Below are positions 7,501 through 12,186 of a stretch of 12,186 nt of DNA, in pieces. The notes beneath the pieces are model-generated. The model saw nothing but the letters and a program-made list of their open reading frames with translations. It searched no databases and was not told the DNA's origin. The position numbers and the translations under genes are program-made. The DNA is from Thermoleophilia bacterium (GTDB lineage: Bacteria > Actinomycetota > Thermoleophilia > Gaiellales > Gaiellaceae), in the NCBI GenBank assembly GCA_025936595.1, contig JAICTB010000046.1:1-12186 (forward strand), written 5' to 3'. Positions within the stretch are counted from its first letter, which is position 1. Every line of letters begins with the position of its first letter.

Positions 7501-7830
7501 ATGCCCCTGACTCAGTCCCAGCTGGCCGACGCTGTTGCCGAGCACGCCGAGCTCACCCGTGCGGAGGCGAAGCGCGCCCTCGCCGCGCTCGAGGAGGTCG
7601 TGCTCGCGGAGATCGGCGCAGCACAGAAGGTGAAGATCGGCAACCTCGTCCAGCTGACCGTGCGGGTCAAGCCGGCCACCAAGTCGCGCCCCGGCCGGAA
7701 CCCGGCGACAGGCGAGGAGATCACGATCGCCGCGAAGCCGGCCTCGGTCGACGTGCGGGCCCGTGCGCTCGCGAAGGCGAAGTCGGCGCTGCCGTCGGTG
7801 CAGAAGGCGAAGCAGGTTCTCGGCACTTAG
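7501..7830 (+). CDS. HU-family DNA-binding protein
   Basis: Small basic nucleoid protein that binds and bends DNA as a dimer; 109 residues against about 90 for typical HU. Residues 4-45 are the helical dimer region, and 46-82 the beta arm with the diagnostic GRNPATGEEITIAAKP (65-80). The tail from about 90 (AKAKSALPSVQKAKQVLGT) is longer and more basic than in plain HU, though far shorter than the Lys/Ala-rich tails of mycobacterial HupB. The usual GFG turn before the arm is replaced by IGNLVQL. ATG 7501 directly follows the upstream stop and has a good Shine-Dalgarno. Last gene of the plus-strand operon, followed by a strong hairpin. HU genes are commonly autonomous, so a further internal promoter is possible but not visible. 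Confidence 0.9.
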   Translation: MPLTQSQLADAVAEHAELTRAEAKRALAALEEVVLAEIGAAQKVKIGNLVQLTVRVKPATKSRPGRNPATGEEITIAAKPASVDVRARALAKAKSALPSVQKAKQVLGT

Positions 7831-7841
7831 AGGCTCTTCCC

Positions 7842-7869
7842 GAGCGGGTCCCGGCGACGGGGCCCGCTC
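7842..7869. terminator. Hairpin between convergent operons
   Basis: An 11-base-pair stem, GAGCGGGTCCC (7842-7852) with 7859-7869, has one G-T wobble and a 6-base loop. It begins 12 bases after the HU stop and lies in the 56-base gap between converging genes. No T tract follows on either strand, so it is a GC-type terminator candidate, perhaps serving both directions. A smaller stem, AACGGC (7874-7879) with GCCGTT (7883-7888), overlaps the stop of the minus-strand small gene. Confidence 0.65.
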
Positions 7870-7886
7870 CACGAACGGCCGTGCCG

Positions 7887-7997
7887 TTACGGAGTTCTAT
7901 TCTGCTTCTCGGCCGCGCGCTTCTCGACGCGCCGCTCCTTGAGCGTCTTCTGCGCGGGCTTCTTCGCCGTCTTCTTGGGTTTCTGCGAGCCTTTCAC
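7887..7997 (-). CDS. 36-residue Lys/Arg-rich protein
   Basis: A short gene encoding 36 residues, ten Lys and four Arg, with no hydrophobic segment: MKGSQKPKKTAKKPAQKT at the start and LKERRVEKRAAEKQNRTP to the end. The first half is an unstructured KP/KK repeat-like stretch; the second (LKERRVEKRAAEK) should form a charged helix. I recall similar tiny basic proteins with a TLKEKR-like core among hypothetical proteins of actinobacteria, but cannot verify it here; no function is known to me. Nucleic-acid or ribosome binding would fit the charge. The start is taken as GTG 7995-7997, with GAGA 8-9 bases upstream; an in-frame GTG at 8031-8033 would add 12 residues. It lies 40 bases after hpnH on the same strand and may be read from the hopanoid operon, and its TAA touches a terminator-like hairpin. 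Confidence 0.6.
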   Translation of the reverse strand: MKGSQKPKKTAKKPAQKTLKERRVEKRAAEKQNRTP

Positions 7998-8037
7998 AGC
8001 CGTAGTCTCGCATGCCGCGCGGATAGCGCGCACACCG

Positions 8038-9045
8038 CTACCGCGGGGCGAGTGCGGCGCGCAGCGCCTCGCGCACCGAGCGCGTCGAGGCGAGCACCGC
8101 CGAGGGCTCGTAGCCGCAGTGGGCCATACAGTTGTCGCAGCGCGGGTCGCGACCGCGGCCGTACTTCGACCAGTCGGTCGTCTCGAGCAGCTCCTTGTAG
8201 GTCTGCGTGTAGCCGTCGGCCATCAGGTAGCAGGGCCGCTGCCAGCCGAAGACGGAGTAGCTCGGGATGCCCCACGGCGTGCACTGGAAGTCGGTCTTCC
8301 CCTCGAGGAAATCGAGGAAGAGCGGCGTGTGGTTCAGCCGCCAGCGCTTGCGGTTGCCGTCGGCGAACGCGGTGCTGAAGAGCTTCCGCGCCTGCGCGAC
8401 GCCGGGGAAATGCTCCTGGTCCGGCGCCTTCTCGTACGCGTAGGCCGGGGAGAGCATCATCTGGTCGACCTTCAGCTCGTCGTTCAGGAAGTCGAGCACG
8501 TCGCGCACCGTCTTCGGCGTGTCGGTCGTGAGGAACGTGGTGTTCGTGTTGACGCGGAAACCGCGGCGCTGCGCTTCCGCGATCGCGTCGACGGCCTTGT
8601 CGAAGGTCCCCTTACGCTCGACGAACTCGTCGTGGCGCTCGCGCATGCCGTCGAGGTGGACGACCCATGCGAAGTACGGCGACGGCTCGAACAGGTCCAT
8701 CTTCTTCTTCATCAGGATCCCGTTCGTGCACAGGAAGACGAACTTCTTCCGCTTGATCAGCTCGCGCGCCATCACGTGCACCTCCGGGTGCACGAGAGGC
8801 TCGCCGCCCGCGATCGAAACCATCGGCGTCCCGGACTCCTCGATCGCCTCGAGCGCCTGCTCGACCGGCATCCGCTTGCGCAGGATGTGCTCGGGGTACT
8901 GGATCTTCCCGCAGAACGAGCACGCGAGGTTGCACTGGAAGAGCGGCTCCAGCTCGACGAGAAGCGGGAACTTCTCCGTCCGCCGCAGGCGCTGCTTGAC
9001 GAGATAACGCGCGATCGCCGCGCTCTGCCGCAACGGGATACTCAT
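8038..9045 (-). CDS. hpnH: Adenosyl-hopene transferase, radical SAM
   Basis: Radical S-adenosylmethionine enzyme that joins a 5'-deoxyadenosyl radical to diploptene, forming adenosylhopane, the first step to extended (C35) hopanoids. It has 335 residues, the usual length. Seen: the iron-sulfur motif CNLACSFC (Cys38, Cys42, Cys45) with the less common surroundings typical of this family, the SAM-binding GGEP (80-83), and a C-terminal cysteine set (Cys255, Cys272, Cys303, Cys306, Cys310) in the DUF3463 region. CDNCMAHCGYEPSA (303-316) is characteristic of HpnH. ATG 9043-9045 overlaps the stop of the HpnG-IspH gene (ATGA) and has AAGGAGG about 10 bases upstream. Its position after squalene-hopene cyclase and HpnG confirms the assignment. 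Confidence 0.96.
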   Translation of the reverse strand: MSIPLRQSAAIARYLVKQRLRRTEKFPLLVELEPLFQCNLACSFCGKIQYPEHILRKRMPVEQALEAIEESGTPMVSIAGGEPLVHPEVHVMARELIKRKKFVFLCTNGILMKKKMDLFEPSPYFAWVVHLDGMRERHDEFVERKGTFDKAVDAIAEAQRRGFRVNTNTTFLTTDTPKTVRDVLDFLNDELKVDQMMLSPAYAYEKAPDQEHFPGVAQARKLFSTAFADGNRKRWRLNHTPLFLDFLEGKTDFQCTPWGIPSYSVFGWQRPCYLMADGYTQTYKELLETTDWSKYGRGRDPRCDNCMAHCGYEPSAVLASTRSVREALRAALAPR

Positions 9046-10547
9046 ACCGGCAGCACCTCCTTCGGGACGCGGAACTGGATCGATTCGGTGGTGGTCGTGC
9101 GCTCCTCCACCGTAACCGGGCCGAGCCCCCCGAGCGCGCCGATGATGCGATCGACGAGGCCCTCCGGCGCCGATGCTCCCGCCGTGAGCCCGACCGTCGG
9201 CGCCCCGGCGAGCCAGGCAACGTCGACGTCGCGCTCGTCGTCGACGAGGTACGCCGGTGTGCCTTCCCGCTCGGACACCTCGACGAGCCGCTTCGAGTTC
9301 GACGACGTGCGCGAGCCGACGACCAGCACGACGTCGGAGTCGCGTGCGACGGCGCGCACCGCCTGCTGGCGGTTCGTCGTCGCGTAGCAGATGTCGTCTG
9401 AGCGCGGTCCCCGCAGCGCGGGATAACGCTCGCGCAGCGCATTCACGATCTCGTTCGTCTCGTCGACCGCGAGCGTCGTCTGAGTGAGAAACGACACGCG
9501 TGCCGGATCGTCGACCTCGACCTGCGCGACATCGTCGATGTTCTCGACGACGGCGATCCGGTCAGGCGCCTCCCCGAGCGTGCCCTCGACCTCCTCGTGG
9601 CCGTTGTGACCGACGAGAAAGATCGTGTGCCCCTCGCTCGCGAAGCGCCGCGCCTCGGCGTGCACCTTGTTCACGAGCGGGCAGGTGGCGTCGATCACGT
9701 CGAGCCCGCGCTCGGCCGCGTCTCGCTTCACCGCGGGCGAGACACCGTGTGCGGAGAAGACGACCGTCGCGCCGGTCGGAACCTCGTCGAGCTCGTCGAC
9801 GAAAACAGCACCGCGCTCCTCGAGGTCGGCGACGACGTGCTCGTTGTGGACGATCTGCTTGCGGACATAGACGGGCGCGCCGCGCTGCTCGAGCGCGAGC
9901 TCCACCACCTCGATCGCCCGTTCCACGCCGGCGCAGAACGAGCGCGGTCCGGCAAGGAGAACCCGATGAGGGCCGACGGCGCGCGCCCACTCGCCGAGTG
10001 CGTCGCGCGTGCGGCGCAGGCTTGCGAGCGCACGGGCGCCCGCGAGGACAGTGCGGGGATCGCGAAGCTCCCGCTCGGAGCTCTCGACCACGACGCGCAG
10101 CACCGCGAGCGGCCGTCCACCCGCGGCGTCGGCGAGCCACGCCGACTCCATGTCGACGGCGATCGCACCTCCGTCGCGCAGCGCGCTCCGGTCGGCGCGT
10201 GTGGTGATGCGGTCGACCGATGCGATCGGCCCAACGTGCACGCGCGACCCGTGGCGGCGGAGGGCCGCGGCGAGGAGCGCGCTCCCCGGTACGTCGATCA
10301 CTGTGCCGTCAGGGCGGTGCAGCTGCGAGCCCAGCACGACGTCCCCCGGCCGCAGCGCTGGGTCGATTGCGGCGCAGAAACCTGTCACGGCGAGCGATGC
10401 GGCGTCGTCCACGGCGAGCCCGCGCGCGGCGGCGATGCGCGCGCGCGACGGCCCCATCCCGGACCGGAGGACGCGCCAGTCCGGCGAAGCGCCGAGCGCG
10501 GCCGCTTCGAGTCGGAGCGGCGCGAAGACGAGCATCGAATCACTCAT
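9042..10547 (-). CDS. HpnG phosphorylase-IspH reductase fusion
   Basis: One 501-residue reading frame joins two enzymes. Residues 1 to about 190 are a nucleoside-phosphorylase-like domain (HpnG, which removes adenine from adenosylhopane): TGFCAAIDPALRPGDVVLG (55-73) and the VDMES signature (131-135). Residues about 194-501 are IspH, which reduces HMBPP to IPP and DMAPP with a [4Fe-4S] cluster: Cys205 (FCAGVERAIE), Cys289 (DATCPLVNKVH) and Cys387 (ICYATTNRQ), plus HNEHVV (234-239), HNGHEEVEGT (314-323), NSKRL (417-421) and ASAPEG (458-463). Nearly no linker separates them. The usual acid after the HpnG signature appears as Glu155. ATG 10545-10547 has AAGGAGG 5 bases upstream; an upstream in-frame ATG at 10676 lies in the cyclase gene. 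The gene overlaps the cyclase stop by 8 bases and hpnH by 4. Confidence 0.93.
   Translation of the reverse strand: MSDSMLVFAPLRLEAAALGASPDWRVLRSGMGPSRARIAAARGLAVDDAASLAVTGFCAAIDPALRPGDVVLGSQLHRPDGTVIDVPGSALLAAALRRHGSRVHVGPIASVDRITTRADRSALRDGGAIAVDMESAWLADAAGGRPLAVLRVVVESSERELRDPRTVLAGARALASLRRTRDALGEWARAVGPHRVLLAGPRSFCAGVERAIEVVELALEQRGAPVYVRKQIVHNEHVVADLEERGAVFVDELDEVPTGATVVFSAHGVSPAVKRDAAERGLDVIDATCPLVNKVHAEARRFASEGHTIFLVGHNGHEEVEGTLGEAPDRIAVVENIDDVAQVEVDDPARVSFLTQTTLAVDETNEIVNALRERYPALRGPRSDDICYATTNRQQAVRAVARDSDVVLVVGSRTSSNSKRLVEVSEREGTPAYLVDDERDVDVAWLAGAPTVGLTAGASAPEGLVDRIIGALGGLGPVTVEERTTTTESIQFRVPKEVLPV
9056..9062 (-). promoter_or_regulatory. Ribosome binding site of hpnH
   Basis: AAGGAGG on the minus strand, 10 bases before the hpnH ATG, embedded in the last codons of the HpnG-IspH gene. 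It fixes the hpnH start and indicates that hpnH can initiate on its own in addition to the ATGA coupling. Confidence 0.75.
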
Positions 10548-12186
10548 CGTTGCCTCCTTCCCGCTTGACCACCCGGCCCAACGCGGAGACCGGGAAGAGC
10601 TGCCTGTAGAGGTGGTAGTTGATGTAGAAGTCCCCGGGGAAGCCGGTGCCTGTGAACATCGGCTCGTCCCAGCCACCGTCGGCGCGTTGCGTCTCGACGA
10701 GCCAGCCTACTGCGCGCTCCGTCACCGCGCCATTCTCTCCGGCGGCAACGAGCGCGAGCAGCGCCCACGCCGTCTGCGACGCGGTCGATGCGCCGCGGGC
10801 GCGCCACGCCGGGTCGCGATACGAGCGAAGGTCCTCACCGAAGCCGCCGTCCGCATTCTGCACCGACGTGAGCCACTCCACCGCCCGTCGTACGCTCGGA
10901 TGGTCGCGCAGACCGCACGCGACGAGAGCCGGCACTGCCGCGCCGGTGCCGTACAGGTGGTTCGCGCCCCAGCGCCCGAACCACGAGCCGTCGGTCTCCT
11001 GCTCTGCGAGCAGGTAGTCGAGCCCGCGTCGCGCGGCCGGGTGCTCGGCGAGCCCTTCGAGCGCGAGCGCCTCGAGAACGTGTGCCGTCACATCCGCGCT
11101 CGGGGGGTCCGTCACCTCGCCGAAATCGCAGAACGGCAGCTTGTTGACGAGCCGGCTCGTGTTGTCGGCGTCGAAGGCGGCCCACCCGCCGTTCGAGGAC
11201 TGCATGCCGAGAAGCCAGGCGACGCCGCGCGACGCGGCCTCCGCCCCTGCGCCGGCACGACGCAGCGCCAGCACGATCTCGGCGGTGTCGTCGATGTCGG
11301 GATAGTTGTCGTTCGCGAATTCGAACGGGAAGCCGCCAGGCGCGAGATTCGGCCTCTGCACGGACCAGTCGCCACGCACACGCACCTCACGCGCGGTGAG
11401 CCACCGCGCCGCGCGGAAGATCCGCTCGTCGACCGGCTCTATCCCGGCGTCGAGCAGCGCGATCACCGCGAGCGCCGTGTCCCACACGGGCGACTGGCAC
11501 GCCTCGATGCGGCGGCCGTCGTCGTCCTCGAGCGTGAACGCGTCGAAGCCCGCGAGCGCCTTCGCGAGCACCGGGTGCTCGAGCGGGTAGCCGAGCGCGC
11601 GGAGCGCGACGATCGACCAGACGCCCGGCGGCTGGATCCCGCCCCACGAGCCGTCCGCTTCCTGCCGCGCGACGATCCATTGCTCCGCGCGCCGTAGCGC
11701 ACGCGCGCGGATCGCGCGAAGCGGACGGCGCTCGTAGCGATGCAGCGCGCGGTCGAGCAGTGTGAATGCGCGGCCCCACGCGTCGAGCGGCGCGGCGTGC
11801 GGTGTACCGCCGGAGCGCAGCTCGTCGACGGGGAACTCGACCGCGCGCGCGGGCCGCAGCGCGGTGACGACCTGCAGAGCGACGACGGTCTGGCGCGCCC
11901 AGCAGCCGAACGAGTAGATGGAAAGCGGCGCGCGGGCGGGCAGCAGCATCTGCTCGGGCGGCAGCACGGGAACGTCGTGCCACGACCAGAGACCGAGCAG
12001 CGCGAGCCACATCCGCGTGAAGACACGAGTCGACTCGAGACCGCCGAGGTCCTGCACGACCTGTGCCGCACGCCGCATGTGCTCCGCCTCGGGCTCGTCC
12101 CCCGCGAGCCGCAGCGCGACGTACGACTCGGCGGTCGTCGAGAGGTCGGCCGGTCCGCCGTAGAACGTCGCGAAGCTCCCGTCCTC
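10540..12186 (-). CDS. shc: Squalene-hopene cyclase, N-terminus cut by window edge
   Basis: Membrane-associated class II triterpene cyclase that folds squalene into hopene and diplopterol. The 548 C-terminal residues are present; the frame stays open to the right edge, and comparison with the usual 630-720 residues suggests roughly 80-150 residues are missing. In this fragment's numbering, the catalytic acid motif DIDD is at 297-300 (11287-11298) in YPDIDDTA. QW repeats are seen at 175 (QEADGSW), 329 (QSSNGGW), 396 (QETDGSW), 443 (QNADGGF) and 500 (QRADGGW), and an early DGSFATFYGG (2-11) at the edge. The C-terminus TGTGFPGDFYINYHLYRQLF (512-531) is typical. An internal ATG at 12078 is not the start, since family sequence continues upstream of it. 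First visible gene of the hopanoid operon; its stop overlaps the next gene by 8 bases. Confidence 0.96.
   Translation of the reverse strand, partial: EDGSFATFYGGPADLSTTAESYVALRLAGDEPEAEHMRRAAQVVQDLGGLESTRVFTRMWLALLGLWSWHDVPVLPPEQMLLPARAPLSIYSFGCWARQTVVALQVVTALRPARAVEFPVDELRSGGTPHAAPLDAWGRAFTLLDRALHRYERRPLRAIRARALRRAEQWIVARQEADGSWGGIQPPGVWSIVALRALGYPLEHPVLAKALAGFDAFTLEDDDGRRIEACQSPVWDTALAVIALLDAGIEPVDERIFRAARWLTAREVRVRGDWSVQRPNLAPGGFPFEFANDNYPDIDDTAEIVLALRRAGAGAEAASRGVAWLLGMQSSNGGWAAFDADNTSRLVNKLPFCDFGEVTDPPSADVTAHVLEALALEGLAEHPAARRGLDYLLAEQETDGSWFGRWGANHLYGTGAAVPALVACGLRDHPSVRRAVEWLTSVQNADGGFGEDLRSYRDPAWRARGASTASQTAWALLALVAAGENGAVTERAVGWLVETQRADGGWDEPMFTGTGFPGDFYINYHLYRQLFPVSALGRVVKREGGNDE
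10553..10559 (-). promoter_or_regulatory. Ribosome binding site of the HpnG-IspH gene
   Basis: AAGGAGG on the minus strand, 5 bases before ATG 10545-10547, lies within the final codons of the cyclase gene. It decides in favour of this start over the in-frame ATG at 10676, whose extension is a Ser/Thr-rich out-of-frame reading of the cyclase. Confidence 0.8.

Noticed and set aside
7939..9387. 482-codon plus-strand open frame opposite hpnH
   Set aside because: It mirrors hpnH and the IspH half of the fusion gene, which have complete catalytic motifs; no motif is seen in the mirror.
10548..10676. Longer start for the HpnG-IspH gene
   Set aside because: The extension is Ser/Thr-rich shadow of the cyclase C-terminus, and a perfect Shine-Dalgarno precedes ATG 10547.
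10009..11697. 562-codon plus-strand open frame opposite the HpnG half and the cyclase
   Set aside because: It is antisense to genuine coding sequence with DIDD and QW motifs; composition is typical of GC-rich shadows.

Overview
The window is a gene-dense, very GC-rich chromosomal segment with strong G/C third-codon bias, GTG/TTG starts and long spurious open frames opposite real genes. Gene content points to a high-GC actinobacterium, perhaps a deep lineage such as Thermoleophilia/Gaiellales: a FurB/Zur-type regulator with actinobacterial-looking operators, a hopanoid cluster, an HU protein and a tiny Lys/Arg-rich protein. The lineage is inference from gene content and composition. I see no insertion sequence, phage gene, tRNA, rRNA or CRISPR array, and no gene-free stretch longer than about 60 bases.

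Layout. (1) 1-2323, minus strand: four closely packed genes read right to left, namely an R2/ferritin-like diiron protein, a beta-carbonic anhydrase, a dienelactone-hydrolase-family protein and the start of glycerol kinase, which is cut by the left edge. (2) 2364-4679, minus strand: a zinc ABC importer operon in the order znuA-znuC-znuB, with overlapping genes. (3) 4680-4719: a 40-base divergent control region carrying a 25-base Fur/Zur-type palindrome; a second Zur-box-like palindrome sits on the znuA start codon. (4) 4720-7830, plus strand: a five-gene, largely overlapping operon of zur, an HD-domain hydrolase, an Hsp15-like S4 RNA-binding protein, a 12-TM heme-copper-oxidase-like membrane protein and an HU protein. 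(5) 7831-7886: a convergent region with a strong hairpin. (6) 7887-12186, minus strand: a hopanoid operon of squalene-hopene cyclase (N-terminus cut by the right edge), an HpnG-IspH fusion and HpnH, followed by a 36-residue basic protein.

How the parts fit together. ZnuA, ZnuC and ZnuB should import zinc, and Zur, encoded divergently, should repress them and probably itself through the shared operators. Because four other genes follow zur with overlapping or abutting frames, they may share its zinc-dependent transcription. In the hopanoid operon, IspH supplies C5 isoprenoid units, squalene-hopene cyclase makes the hopene skeleton, HpnH attaches the 5'-deoxyadenosyl group, and HpnG removes adenine to give the ribosyl intermediate of extended hopanoids. 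The most distinctive feature is that HpnG and IspH form a single 501-residue polypeptide with almost no linker.
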